Below, piece after piece: positions 24,901 through 39,900 of a stretch of 64,000 bases of DNA. How positions within the stretch are numbered: the first letter of the stretch is position 1; the number at the start of each line of letters is the position of its first letter. Below the pieces are notes generated by a model. That model was not told the DNA's origin and searched no databases. It worked only from the letters and a program-made list of their open reading frames with translations. This DNA is from Larus michahellis. Its lineage: Eukaryota > Chordata > Aves > Charadriiformes > Laridae. The stretch lies in assembly GCF_964199755.1 (NCBI RefSeq), contig NC_133910.1, positions 14,082,711 to 14,146,710 on the forward strand, written 5' to 3'. A program made the translations under genes and the position numbers.

Positions 24901-27900
24901 CACCGCTGTCTACAAAGGCAACAAGAAGGAAACTTTTAACACGTGGAATTAAAAAAACAGCAGTTGTTTCAGTAACTGTCAAGCACTAATGGAAACACCC
25001 CCCTCCTGCACACAGAGCATGTTAATGAATTCAAAGACACCCAGGGTCAACATATTTTAAATAATTTGCTGGATGTCTGCATTCTTTTAAAACCTTCCCC
25101 ACCAGTTAAAGGGAGGGATAAGAACTTAGATTACATTCATCAACAGTTTCCTTTGCAGCACTGTAGTATAGTCTTCCCCAAAGCAAACAGGCACTACCAC
25201 AAAGCAAACAGGTACTCCCATTTTTTTAATGCAAGGCGAGCTGTACAAAGAGCTGCTGCCACCCTCCTGAAATGTCTTCGTCCAGGAGTTGGAGCTGACC
25301 AGATTAATCAGAGACAAACTGCATGCGCTGAGCAAAGTGGTATCACCAGAAGAAAATTCAACAGCTACAATTTCAGGTCTAAGTACAACACGATTTGTCC
25401 ATTTGCACTGTACACCCATCTGTTAAAGACAGTTCCTTAATTGTTTCGTTTCCCAAACCACCTGACAAACCTGTTTTCTATTGCAGTCAGGAGGTCTCAG
25501 TCCTACAACAGTTCTGCCATGCATGTTAGGCTAGTATAGAAGTTGTTAACGGTGATAACACCATGAGTATGGCAAGGCGCCTGATGCAATGGATGCAACA
25601 CTCTTCAACATTAAAACCTGTTCATTGGCCATACAAAGATGCTCTTACCTGGAGCAATTTGAATTTTGCAGCCAGACTCTGCCTGAATCCGTGAGATCTG
25701 TTCACCTCCCCTGCCGATTACTGAAATGAGTTCAACAAACGTCAGAACATACCATTTTCCTGAGTAACTGCAGAACACCTTCCCCCTTTTACTCCGCTGC
25801 AGCTATCTATAAAGGAACAGTTTGACTCCAGGATTGCAGAAGAGGCATCCACAGCATGATCAAATTTATAAGAGAAAAACATTAAGATACTGCTGAAAGT
25901 TATTTCTACCTGCTTAGGAAAAAAAATCCCACACAAAACAAAAAAGCCTGTCTCGTACTGGAATGGAAATACACAGTATGAAACAAATAAGGCACTAGTT
26001 TGAGTATACTGCTAGAAGAGGGTATCTTATTCAGCCTGAACCAATAAACCAGTTATTTGTACTAAAAAAGGCAAGGACTTTTGCTCTTTTTTCTTTAAAA
26101 TTCATATTTTACTACCTCTTTTCAAAGGACATGCTATTTGGCTAGTCTGCACTCAGACAAGACTGCTACATACTGAAATGCTCTATCAAACCTTAAGTGA
26201 AAACAAATATCCATCTCTTAACTCTTGGAGTTGGCACATGGCTGTTTCACAACAAGACATACTGGGGAGGGACTAAGTGCCAATCACCATTTATATCCTT
26301 CCCAGGCTCCAAAAAAGAGCAAAACTGTCAAGTCAAACAGGTATCCCTGGCTCAAGATGCTCCCACAGAAGCATCTCTTGGCTGTGCGTTTGCCACCTTT
26401 CTGCATCTGTCTGCCCCTGAACCAGGAGTAGATTTAACACACAGAGGATGCACCAACAGAGCATGCAAGCTCCTCTCTCAGAGCTACAGCATCCCTCCGA
26501 CGTCCCCCCACATGCGTGGTACTAGGACCAATAAATGAAGGGGTCTGGCAGGAGAAGAGTGAGTGTTTCCTTTGCAGGAAGTCAAGTTACAGTTTTATAG
26601 TGTCTTTAGAGTCAGGACAAAACTTCACACACTAAGGATAATTATCACGGCCTGTTATTTTCCTTTTTACTCTCCATATATCAAATTGGAAGAGATACAC
26701 AGCGATATAGCAGTGGAAGAGTCTATGCAGCCACTGTAGTAACACATCAGCAGGAGGTGCCATTGAAAGGAAGAGTAGTGATCATCAAGAGGAAGAAAGA
26801 AATTAGGATTGAGCTTGAAAGAGAACAGTATCAGCGATGCAAATCTAGGAAAAATTCTCATCTGAGCAATACATGCTTGTTGCGTTTCCCTGCAGCAAAT
26901 GTATGAGAGATTTACAATTCTGTTTAACTTGCCTTGAGTCAACTCTTATGTTAGCATTTAAATATTGTTTTCCTCCCTCAGCTCTCAGTTTTGCATACTC
27001 AAAGGAAGTAGGATGTTTCAGTGAGGGGAAATAAAAATCACTTTTGACTTGTTATACACTATGCGTTAGTGGTAATTTAAAGGAGAGAATCACTAAAACT
27101 CTCGGTAACTTGTACCACACAGTCTTGTTCTTATTACTGGGACACCAAGCTTTCCCATGCAGTTTGCACCTGGATTTTAAACACAGATCATCTGGTCCCC
27201 ATGAAGACAGCATTAGACACGGCTTATCCAAAGCTAGTAAGCACAAAATCTTGCAAGCATATCAGAACAAACAGCATTCCTGCACAGAAAACACATCAAA
27301 AAACATATCAAAAGCATCCAAGGTACTTACTAAATCCAACCATTTTATCAGGCACTTTGAATTCTTCTGTTATTACAGCCCTAAAAAAAAAAAAATAGAA
27401 AAAAATCAAGTAGTCATTACAAAGAACAATTTAGAAGACTACTATATCCCTGCCACGGAAACCAGGCACAGCATAAGGCTTTTGCACACACAAGCAAACA
27501 CTACATCCCAGTCAAGATCATTTGTTTTGGAAGGGAACTCTCGTGGTCACTTAATTTCTCCTATGCTGGATACATTTCCAGTCGACTCTCCACTGTCTTC
27601 AATGGAGCTGACAGAAGAACCTCTTTTTGCATTCTTGCTCCAGAGAGATTTAATGTAATAATGGCAGAGTTTCTTTAATATTTAGCCTAGACCTTCCAAG
27701 ACACAGTCTCTGCCCACTACTTTTGGATATGCTCTTGCCAAGAGACACTAACCAAAGCCAATCCTGATATGAATGCCCCCCCCGAAATTCACAGATTTAT
27801 TTTTTTTTTTTGCTTGCCTGTCCTTATCATTCTTTTCCTTGGAATTTATAAAAGCTGTCTTCAATTATCCTTTGAAGTCGTATTATCTCAAGACTTCCAT

Positions 27901-30900
27901 ATCTACTGCTCTTTGGACTTTTTCAATGCGTCTCTGCCTCAAAACACAGCACCCAAAGCAATTTCCTAAGACCTGACCATCGTCAAGTACAAAGGAATTA
28001 CCTTCGATGGATTTTTGCTTAGCCATTTCTGTCTCACAGAAAATATGACACAATGAATATGGAATTTGCAAACTCAATATATTTAGATATGCATTATATA
28101 CAATTTGTTCAGCAATCTCAAAAGCAATGAAACACCTGCATAATAAATCCAATGCAGGTTTTTGTGGTGAGGTATATTAAAGTCTTCCCTTTTTTGCTTT
28201 AGATCAGGTCGGGAAGGTATAAAATACAAATTAGACTTCACCAGCTAACCTGCAGATAAATTACTCTCTGCTGTCCTGAGGCTCACCAGCAGAGATGCAA
28301 ACCCAAACAGCGCCATCCATGCCCACAACAGAACAAGCAGGTTTAGAATTGCAGTTGTTTTAACCTGGAATAAACCCAGCCTGTTGCCAAAACATCTTAT
28401 CCTGTGTCATTTGTTAACCACACTGTGTTGAAGGAACAGTCGCAGCTGGACAAAGAAGCTAACCTAGAAGAAAACCAACCACCAGACCCAGAAAAAAAAA
28501 CAATTCAGGCTTTTCAGCCTAATCAATTCCTTACATGAACATCACTCCTGGCAGAAGAGAGGTGACAGGTAGCAGCGGAGCAGACAACAGTGACCATCGT
28601 TCTCTGTGCTGCCCCAGCAGGACATTAGCTTTAAACTAACCATTAAAAACTGAAGGTTCTACAGTCTTTATATATATCACTTGTCCTTTCTGCTGAGGCC
28701 CCCAGCAAACAGCTGCTTATGATGGAAACACATTACTATTAGCCCGAAGGTGAATCCAGCTTTAGAAACGCCCTCCCCTTCCTACTCAAAACCAGACAGA
28801 CACTCCTTAAGATTAGGATTCGAGAAAACCTGAGAATTTTACTTTGGTATTAGATGCTAAGAGATGCTGCGTGACAACTCATACTTGCTTCAGTCTTCCA
28901 AAAAAATCTTTGACAAAGGAATCATCTCAGGTCATATGACACCAACAAAGCTAAATAATAATAGTAAAAAAAAAAAATCTACCTGCCCATGTAATACTTT
29001 CAACTTTTGTCAAAATGCCAGAGCTTTTTTTACTCTTTCTTTCTGCCTCCAGGGCAGGGGAAGGGAGAGGAGAAAGAATTTATTCTTCTCAATCCTGCCG
29101 ATTTACAGGAACCAAATCCAAGTTTCACATCAACTCTTCTTTTTTCAACACAACAAACAGCCTTAAAGGGTTAGCAGAAACCCCAGCCTGGAGAAAACCT
29201 AAGCTGACAGTTTCTCCACATTCTCAACCTCTGACTTCCTAACACTACTACAGATGGTGGATCAATAAACAATTAGAATTGATCAATAAATAATAAAACA
29301 TAACCCACTGCTTACCTTTGATGTACCAGGGCCCCTAACTGGTTACCTACTGTGGCAGAGAGAGAAAAAAAAGGAAAAAAATCAAAGCATTAGCACGGAT
29401 AAACTAACTTCATCCCTATAGAAAAAGAGTTCTTACCATTTCATCAAAAAAGAAAGAAAAGCAAAACAGTAATTTAGGTTCAGTGGCTGAAATGAATGCG
29501 TTATGTGGTATAAAACAGGAGGGGATTTCTTGATCAACACACACCATAACACAGTGTCCAGCTGAACACAGGATAGGGAATTGATCTGCGTCTCCCCATG
29601 CTGAGAGTCATGGGAGAAAATCCTGCCTGCCGAAATCCAAATCCCTGCAACTAACCTCCCCTCCTTCCCAAATTAAACCCAAAGTAGTAAAAAAAGGGAA
29701 AAGGCGCAGGGAGAAGAGACATTTCAAGCAGACTGGTATGTATTAAAAAAAAAAAAAGCCAAGCAGACCAAGAGATTCAGTCTAGGCAAAAAGCATTACA
29801 GAGCGCTTGCACATACTTCTCTCTGTGTCTCTTATCTGTGCTCCATGGAGCCCACTTACACGGAGACCTGTTAAAGGAATAGGTCTGTTAAGTAACCTTG
29901 TGGCACCCAAACAGTATTTAAGACAAAAAAAACCCAAACCACCACGTTTTACTGAATACACACATTCCAGGCATATCTGTGATTTTACCTAGGGTCCATT
30001 TATGATTAGCAGTTATCTCCCCAGCTGACAACCCTCACATTTCTCCCCCCTCAACCCCCACAGATTAGATCTTTCTTCCAAACGTTAATGGGGAAAATAT
30101 TATTAGACCAACTCATGCAAAGTGGGAACACATGCCCTGCTGGGCTTCCTACTGGACTTTGCCTGCAGCAAACCAGCTAAAAACCTGACCATTTGGTCCT
30201 AACAACCAGTTGAAAGATTATATTGCATGCCTGGAGGGCACAAGTAGCAAAACAAATGAAACCGGCCAACATGTGAGCTGTGATAATAAAGATGCAGTTT
30301 CAAACTACCTTGCAGCAACCTGCACATTCTTTGACCTGAAATAAATTGGCAATCAGCTGGCAGGTTTAGAAAGCGGATGCATCCCACACTCTCTAAATCC
30401 GGTAGAAAAACGCATAAAGTTTGTGACCAAACACTTTACTCAAATAAAATAGACATAGAGTCAATACTGTATTTCTGCTGCATGTCAATATCTTCATAAT
30501 ACTTCAGGACCAAAATATCGACAGCATATGTATTTTATTACTCTCCCCAGCTCAGTGATAAGGCAACTGCTGCGTTATTGACTCTGTTAGATTTGTCTTT
30601 GCATATTCTCACTCTGAATATAAAAAGCTCTAATTTGATAACTATCAATACTGCAGCTGAAAAAGGTGGGTGATGTAATGGGGAATATTTGCTCTCCAGC
30701 TGATAAGCTACTACCGCAGAGCTGAGCAAATACGACCAAACAAATTCAGGGTCTCACCATCTTGCCCCAAACTGCGCTCTGAATTTTTTTACTATATGCA
30801 ATGGGTCTGGTGCCTATTGATGTAGCACGGGATTGCCCTTGCCACGGACCAGGCCACTCATTATCCCAAGATGCCAGAAAAAGTGGTTTTAACACTACAA

Positions 30901-33900
30901 GGCTATATTTAAATATCCACTTCACATTTCAATTCACCGTAACGGCTCTCTTAGCAGCCTCTTCCGCGGCAGCTGCTGCCCACAAATTATGAGACAGATA
31001 CACATCCTATAATCAACTCCCGAAGTTCACGCAAGGAACAGAAGAGCCTTCATTTTGTAACACAATCCTACGCTTGAAAAAGACAACTTCTTCGGGGAGA
31101 ACTGTACGAGCACAAGAAGTTAAATCAGTCAGGGAAATAATGCTTTAGACATACGCAACATAATGTCTCCAACCCACTCCAAGTACTATACAAACATAGT
31201 AAGCCATTCACCACCCCATGCAGATATCGGCCTTAGTGTATATATAGTACAAATTAGTTAAAAAAAATTAAGCTGCAATAACTTATGCACGAGATTGTTC
31301 CTTCCACATTTCACAGATAACTTCTCCAAGAGCTGAGACAGAAGGCAGATGGAGAGAACTGGGAGTGATTTCCTTCAAGTCAGTTATGATTTCTCTCTGT
31401 TTTGGCGGGGGGTGGGTACGAAATGACGCGGCTCCCAGTTCCAACAGCCTAAAGGTCCGTTCCATTTCCAACATGCCCATTTTGCTCTGAAAGATGGGGA
31501 CTAATAGAGAGGCAGGGCTGGGGCAGACCACGCTCGCTGCAATACTGAAAGCTGATGTTCTGTTGTTCCACCATCTCCCTCTTCACGCCTGGGAGGGGGC
31601 TGAACTCTGACAAGCCACATGCATGTGTCCCCCTTTTACATCTATTGAGTACAATTTAACTGTAACTGCAGTCATTTTACTGCAAATAAGGAAAAATACT
31701 GAATAAAATCAGCACAATTTCCTATTAATGGCACCCGCTGGTTGATAACTCTTCACTCTGCTTTAGGCTTCACCTTAACTGAATTCTACCTAACAGACAC
31801 TCAAAACAAATGTGGATTTTATTTCCACCCCATAAAACAGAGCAGTGCCTCCCACTAAATTAATGTGCATGATGGGAATATACAATCTCGTCAAGAATAT
31901 CTTCACGGCTAGAATAAAATCAGAGCTCCTGGAGAGAAGTGGAACACAGTTGTATTTCATACTGTTGACCCAAAATGGGATCATCATAAATTTTAGAAAG
32001 CTACAAGGAAGACATTAGTTACCCTAATTCTTCATCATTAAATATTGCTAGGTTTTTCCTTAATTAAATGGTCAAAACCAATTGTCATGTCTGCCTTCAC
32101 TGTAAATCTTTATAGGCTTTTTTCCCCTCCCTTAAACTGCCTTATTTTAAAAGACGGCAATATATAAAGTTGCAATTTCGAAGAACGGGGGCATTTCGTG
32201 TATTACACTAAACTTTTTGCTGAGAGATCTGGACTTTTGCCCTGGTCCTACTGCTGCTACAGATGTGTCAAGGAGCATCACTACTAACTTTCATCAGCAG
32301 TAAGACAGGGATAAGATTTCCTTCTCCTCATCGCTATTTTCATTGAAAACATGTTGGAGCAAAAGAATAAAGTATTCTATACAACAGGATCATGTTGTGT
32401 TTAAGCCCCTCGGTTCTACTACCATTCAAGTTTTATTACACCAAAACAGGCCATCTTCATATCTGGATGCACCACAGAAGCATGGGGAAGGCAGGGGGGT
32501 GGAGAGAGGAGGGTGTGAGGCTTCTCCACGGTCTCTCATCTTTGTTTCCCCAGTCTCAAAGGATACCCCAGCCTTCAGCTGCAACACTGCTGCTTCACCC
32601 TATGCGTATCACTGGGAACTTCTTCAAAGCAGTCCAAAACAGGGCAAACAAAGGCTAATGTTCTGGCAATCAGTCTCTTTCCAGCAGACTAGATCCCTAC
32701 TTCCTTTGAACAAAAGGAGACTGTTTCTTTAAGGATTATTTAGCATTGAACAAACTTATTAAATTGTGCTGGTAATCAGAGGGACCCATTAATTAGAACA
32801 GAGGCCAGGAACACCCGCTGGCCATTAACAGGAGGGCTGGGATTTATCCTCGGAAAGATGTCACCAGGTCTCTCCTCAGCTCAGACCAACCCCATCTCTA
32901 GTTCTCACCTTTGCTGAGAAAAATTAACTGCTGCAAGTGGCCATATAAATGCTGACCACAACTTCCCCGCAAGCAGTACAAATAAACCTGATCTCCTCCC
33001 TGCACTATGCTATTTGCAAGATTACTCTAAAGTTGTTTCCAGAAAGGGGAAATAAAGATGCCAGGGAAAAGAGAAATAATCAGTCTCAAGCTCCATCTAA
33101 TACCAACGGCCAGGTCACCAGGGCCAATCCCAGCAGCTCTTCGTTTCAGATGAAGGTTATGTTAAGGGAAGTGCAAAAGGCACTTGCACATTCTGGTTTC
33201 CAATAGTATGACAAATCTATTTTTCCTGGAAATGCTCTAAAAGCAGCTGAATTTGTTTTGACCAGTGCACTGTCACCCTGTCTTAAGACCACTTCCTAAA
33301 CTGACATCAATCAGCCACACCAGCAGCTGTTTACAAAAATGGACAGGCAGAATTAGATTTTCCTGAAAGACAAGACATTTTTCTTGTCACCTTAAATACC
33401 TCCTCTGGACCCAATTTTTTTCCAGGAGCATTAGGAACAGAAGTAATTTTCTAACAGGTACATGGGGATAAAGAAGCAGTGAGACCTGCATCCAGCCGTG
33501 AACAGGCAGTATACAGAGGTAAACAATCAAAAGATTTACCACCAGATTTGTTTCTAAGCTATCCAGAGCAGCAGAGTGTATCCAAACCCCCGCACTATAA
33601 AATTTCTAGAGTATGCATAACAATATAAATAATTGCTTCTTGACCACAATGTCTCCAAACTGTGGTTCACAGGCAAGCAGAAAATGGAGAAGAGTGTGGG
33701 CATGCAAACCCAACACCCTTTGTTCGCAGCTAACAGAGAACCAGAAGATCATCCAAATAGAAAGCGCTTTCCTAATTTAAGCATCCTATTAAAAGGAACT
33801 GCCATCTTCCAGATGCTTAAAGCTAAAGCTGCATGATAGACTTTTAATGTCATGACAGCAAGAGCAGGCAGCCTAAGAGTAAGGTATGGATCACACCACA

Positions 33901-36900
33901 AACACACACAGAGCAAGAAGCACTCGCAGCTTCAGGAGTTCCTTTGCCAGGCTGCAGTTCTGGGTATGCAGTTAAAGAGCAGCACAGGAGGATTACGTGG
34001 TTAGGTGGGGAACTTATCACACGATTGTATTTCGGTACAGGACCTACTAATGCCATTAGAAATAAAACCCAAGACGACCAAAGCTGAAAGAAGCTATACA
34101 ACCCTTGCTACTACCCTGACAATTAGTTTCTTTGCGAAATTCCAGCCCTTTAAAATATTACTTCCATCATTTCTCGTCTCCTCTAAGATCTCACAGATAA
34201 GATTTTTGGGAAGGGAATTGGACAAAGTTATAAAACCTACAGACGTATATGAACAACCCAACGGCAAATACAGCACTGGAGACGCTTTAAAAACAGTTAC
34301 AGACAAGGCCCAGTGCTGAACTACAAGGTGAGCAAGCACCCGCAGGTCTTTACATCAGCAGATGTAAATCATCAGATTACTGCTAATAAAGGAGTCAGGA
34401 GCTCAGCCACTCTGGAACGATACCTGATCCATGGAGTTATCTATCACAACACAAGAAACCAGCAGTACTGCACGTTATAGCCTAGACTGCAACTGTATTG
34501 ACACGGTTTGTGTCAACACAAACAAGGCTCAGCAACTAATAGGGCTCACCAGTAAAAGTTTAAGTACAAAGTCTAACTTGCACTGTCATTAGGCACTACA
34601 ACTATTTCACATGTTAAAAGTTCATAAAAAACATTTTGTCAAGAGGTCAGATTTCTTAGTTCAGTCTGATGAATCAATGAAAGAAAGAGTCAGGACTAAG
34701 GTTACGAATGACTTGTTCCTAGAAGGCTACATTTATTATTTTTCACATATAGCCACTTATCTAGGCTATTCAGACACAGCTCAAAGTTGTTCAGCATTCT
34801 TCAATGCCGACCAGCCTGTGCGGCAGCCGAACACCTTCCCATACAGAAACCAACACATCCCAGTAATACCAGGCCTCTGGCTCCTCATAGACATAGTGAT
34901 GCTCCAGTCTGAGATACAAGGCACAGGAGCTCACCCAGATAAACCCATTCTTTCCTAAAACGCCAAAGAAGCAGCAACCTCTTGCTCAAATAGAGCCAAC
35001 ACCAGAGAAGAAAGCAGGCTGTGGCATGTGTTCAGAAAACAGTAATGTTAGCAAGCCAGAGGCTCCACACGAAAGAAACTTCTCCCTGTGCTCCAGCACG
35101 TTTTTTCAGAATGAGAAGCAGACGTGCAGTATTTTCAGCCTTTGTATCAGACAGAAAAAATTATTTTCAAAATGAAGTGCTAGGCAGCAATTTTGCTTAT
35201 TTCCTCAGTACTCCTGAACATACCTGTGGGGGACAGAATCACCTGCAGGGCTACCTGCATCAGTAAAAATACTAGAGGAAATGGGAAAAGGAGACATAAC
35301 CACATTTTTTTTTTTTTTTTTTTTTATAACCTACCACAGGAAAAGGTGAGCTCTTTGTATCTATACAGCAGCAGATAATACAGTTTAAACGCTTCTTCTA
35401 ACAGTGCATATCACTAGATTTGTAAAAAAGAAAACACCTGTTCTAACATTTTTGTTGTTCCTGCCAAAGATAAGAAACTAATAACTTATTTTAAAATTGT
35501 AGCACTCCATACAATATTAACTCATTACAGTCACCAGTAAATTATTCTTTGGTTGTGGCCAATGTTAAACGCGTGAGAGATTTAAGAATTCTCAAAGAAT
35601 AATTACAAAAAAGGCTAAGTCTAATATGGGAAGTTTCCTTCCAGCTTGCATCAACACCTTTTCTCCTTAAAATTCATGTACAAAGCAATCAGAACTCTTG
35701 ACAGCAACTACTGTGCTGTAACCACTGCCACACATGGAAAGGAGCACATGTAATACTGTCCCTATACAGTGCCTGCTCTCAGAAAATAAGGAGCATCAGG
35801 GAAGAACAGCTTTACTATGTATATCTGGTACTCTATAAATGGGCTCCAGCTCAGTTCCAATAAGCACATCCTCCTTCCTCTCTCCCACCTCAACTAGCAT
35901 AGAAGATTTAAATTACAGAATTTCTTTGCTAATTCCCAAAGTTCATGAACTAAGAAAGAATTGCTTCACATTAATAATACTAATGCCTAGGAGCCCTGTG
36001 CTATCTCTAGATAAGACTAAACAACACAAGGAATCTTGTATGAACTCTCTGTACACAGAAAGATGCATTCATTTCTCTCCTTAAAGCAGACAACTGCCTC
36101 CACAGACAGATTTCAAGAGCTGCATCCACTAGATTAACTAATCATGGCCAGCTTACCTCCATCATCCAGGGGCCGTTTCTGCACTCCATAACCGTAGACT
36201 GATGGGTCCACAAGTGTTGTAGAGTTATTCAAGTGAGGAATATCTCCAATTTTAGCAGCAATCTATAAAACCAGGGGATAAAAGCATGATTAGCATACCT
36301 GAAGTTTCAGCCACCACAGCCAAACACTCTTTCTTCCAATAAGGCATTTACCCGAGCCCAGTCTTCTCTCAGCTATTTACTATATAGGTGACTTTATAAC
36401 AAAGACATCAGTGCTTCATTTGTAAAGTAAACAATTTTCTGCTTGCTTTTAATATTTGTTTAATTATGAATGCATTCACCCAGTTCCTCTTCCTGATTAT
36501 AAGTAAGTATTTACTCCCTGGAACATTATATTCAGGTTTGTTCACTCAAACAAGCTGACAAGCTAAATCTTGCAAAGAGAAGAGTTCAAACTAGCTCACC
36601 AACTTTGTCCTGGAGAGGTTGCCACCACCGTAACCGTGTAGGAGGACACATGCTTCCTCCTGCATCTGTGCATATCCAGATACATAGAAACACACACCCA
36701 AACATTGGTGGGGGGAGCGGAGGGAGAAGAACGTGAAAATACACAGCACAAGGACAGGTTTGGGAACTCCTCCTCAAAGAGACTGGATCACCCTGTGTTT
36801 ACTGTATGAAGAATAAGCCAGTGGGCAAACTGTTAGCCCAGAATTAGTTTGCATTTCCTGCAGTGGTCAATACTGCATGAACACGACCAGCGCTGCCTGT

Positions 36901-39900
36901 GCCTCTGCTTCCACCCCTTACAGGGGATAACAGCCGTTCCTTGCCACGCCAGGATGCAAGGAGGATATTTACAGGAAAGAGGAGACAGTCAGGTATCACA
37001 GTAAGGGGACCAGGTTAAGCAAATAAACTAGGTGAGAGAGAGAGACATAAGCAGCACTTAATAAAAGTGAAAAGTTAAGCTTGTCTCTAATGACATTTGG
37101 GAAACATCTGTAGAGAGAGACGGTGACAGAAGCAAGCTCTTTTGCCTGTTCTCCCAGCTAACTGATGTAAACCTACTCTAGAAACATACAGGTGCCTTAA
37201 TTTGGTGCTGCACCCCAGTTAATACCCCCTTCAGGGACAGGCAAACTGCAATCTCACAGCACCCCCCCCCAAAGTACTTCGCTATAAGAAGTAAGTGCAG
37301 AACAAAGCAGTTACAGAAAAAATACAAAGCACAGAGTATTCTACAGCATTTGCTTCCTTTTCCAGCAAAAAGAAAACCATTGAATAGGATCTCTACTAAG
37401 AGTCTGATCTCACTCTATTATAACTGGGATTTCACCAGAGAATAAGCAACAGGAACAGATGAAAGTGTATTTTACAGAGATCTGTTTTAAATGAAGACAA
37501 GGGCAAGTGACAGAACTAAACATGTTTCTCAAATTTGAGTTTTACTGCAACAGAAAGACACCTAAAGTAACTCTGTTGACACTACTGGCTGCTGCAGTGG
37601 AATAAACAACTGCCCAAGATTCAGAACCACAGGGTACTGAAAAAAAAAGCTATTTGAAATAATTTTGAAAGATTGAGGGCACTGCTTTTAGAAAGAGAAT
37701 TGAAAACATTCTCTTCAATGCCTTGCATGAAAAAGGCTCCAAGTTTTGACCATTTTCTTATAGTCCATTCCCTCCTGTCCTCTTTTAGTAAGTCAACAAC
37801 TTTGTTGTGTTAGAAATGTCAGGAACTGGAGAATAAAAAGTCTTCCTGTGGGACCACCACAGTGATCATGTAGCAAAGCTTTGATGACAAGCACCTTGTA
37901 TATCACCACCCCTGAAAACTAATAAGCCCATAGAAAGCTGATTCTGAAAGCATTAGCATCGACTACCCCTCAGCCACTCCATACTAGGGAGTGCCAGGTG
38001 ATATCTTGCTTTTTTGTTGAAAGCTGTACTACATCCACGGTTCCAGCCCTTTGCCCACGTCCCTCATGTTTGGGATGCAGAGGATTTTAATGAAGGTACA
38101 AAGAGCCCAGATGTTTTCGGTCTACTTGAATGCTGAAAAATAAATTTAAAAATTTATAACAATCTATTAACAGCTTTCACATAATAACTTACAAACGTAT
38201 GCCAAAAGGAACAGGGTCAGGTATAAAATACTCTGGCACATTTTGGAACATTTGATTTTAACATGCCCTTCGTGAACCCTCCTGCTCTTAGTAGTTATTT
38301 ACTTGAAAAAAAATCTCTAAGTTGCAGAAACTGCTAGCTGATAGTTTGGAGCTGACACCACACACTCAAGGAAAAGAAAAAAAGTAGTCTGTGGATAGCA
38401 GAAGTGGCCTACAAAAGGAAGCTATCAGGAAGCACAAAGGTGTGCACGAACAGATCACCAGCACTAAGGCTGTCCACTCCCAGGGCAGGAGAGCTCTGCA
38501 AACCCCTACTCGTGCTTAGCATACAACTATCGCCCTGGCACAGAATCCTCCAAGTAAAGGGCAAAATAAGAAAGTCAAAACAATTTTTACATTATCAGCT
38601 TTTGGAAAATTTTCCTTTTTTTTTTTTCCCCCTCCCCTCCTCTATTTAAACTTGCACCCTTATCTCTAAAGCCTCCCAGCTGCCACCGGATTACATGCAG
38701 ACAACACACCACCTCATTACAGCAGGAAAAAATACCCTGCAAAATTAAGAGCTCAGCTTTTAAAGTAGATGTAGCAGTTAAAATACATTTTAACTTCTTA
38801 TGTTCAACTTAAAACAGGAACCTCAGTTTCCACTATAGGCTCAGCAGAGAGATAAACACAAAAGTTAGAACACAGCAAAAGTAAGCAGACCTAGTTCTTA
38901 TCTGACTAAATGACCTTGAGTAATGTACTGCTAGTCAGTGCTTTTGTCCCACTCTATGTCAGTATTCATTTTTTCCTTTTTTTTTTTTTCCTTTTTCTAA
39001 ACCCAATACATCTATTTTAATAAGCTCTGAAATACACAGGAAAAGAGCATCACTACCACAGAACTGTTTCTGCATCTGCTTTCCCCGAAATAAAGCTCTC
39101 CAACAAACACTTTAAAGGACACAGCCCAAACCTAAGCTACAAACTGCAATGGTAAAGCCAAGAAAAATCAATGAAATAACCCATAAAGTTGTGTGAGGGA
39201 TACATGTTTTCCTATACCTTGCACTTCTGTCCTCCTATACCTTTAACACCCTTTAAAAACAGTGTAATACCAAAACACTTCTAAATATAAAGCTTCTTTG
39301 CTGGGTACAGTAGGACTCAAACACCAATATCTGTAGAATTCAGCTTTTGAGAGCAAGAGCCTAGATTCTGGGAAGAATCTCTCCATGCTGTCCTGCAAAA
39401 GAACAGCAACCAATAAAATCACCAATTCTAGGTATTAGCAGGATATAAAACAATAAGGCACTGTTATCTGACCCTCTCAAGACAATTCTAGTGCTTCTGC
39501 TACTCTTCCCGGTCATCAAGCAGAATACTCAAGTTTGCATGACAGCTATTTCTCCAAAGCTCTATAGGAAACAGTGAAACCATCAACAACCATTTAAGTT
39601 TCATGTCACTGGTGATTTTCCTAAATACCAGAGTAACTGCAAAGCCCTAAATCTATTTGAGGATGATCTGAAAAAGTACTCTGCAAGGAGACAGAGAAAC
39701 ATAAGTCTTAAGACATCCTCCATACCCCCTGAAATTAGAAGTTGGAACCTGATAATAGAAAGGGATTTTAAACATACAGCCTGTTGACTCTTAGGATATT
39801 CATCCACTTTCAGGGTACTCAAGATGGCACGCTACGGGCTTACGCAGCCACAGCCTCTTCATAGCATTCCCAGAAATTCAGATTCAGAGAGTATGTACAG

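Larger units (their letters stand above)
16614..29315 (-). other. FUBP3 introns 3-11 (between exons 3 and 12)
   Basis: Nine introns of about 0.4-2.5 kb separate the KH1-KH3 exons. They are AT-rich, with short T tracts before some acceptors and long mononucleotide runs near 22.49, 27.38 and 27.80 kb. No intronic snoRNA with clear C/D or H/ACA boxes, tRNA or transposon was recognised. Confidence 0.7.
29350..36156 (-). other. FUBP3 intron 2
   Basis: 6.8 kb. It contains a T21 tract (35305-35325, A21 on the gene strand) and, between about 30.4 and 32.9 kb, blocks with an even base mix and many TAAT/ATTA and E-box motifs that resemble conserved non-coding elements. No extra exon or recognisable transposon was found. 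Confidence 0.8.

Noticed and set aside
35305-35325. T21 tract as the poly(A) tail of a processed pseudogene
   Set aside because: No retroposed coding or SINE-like body or target-site duplication was recognised next to it.
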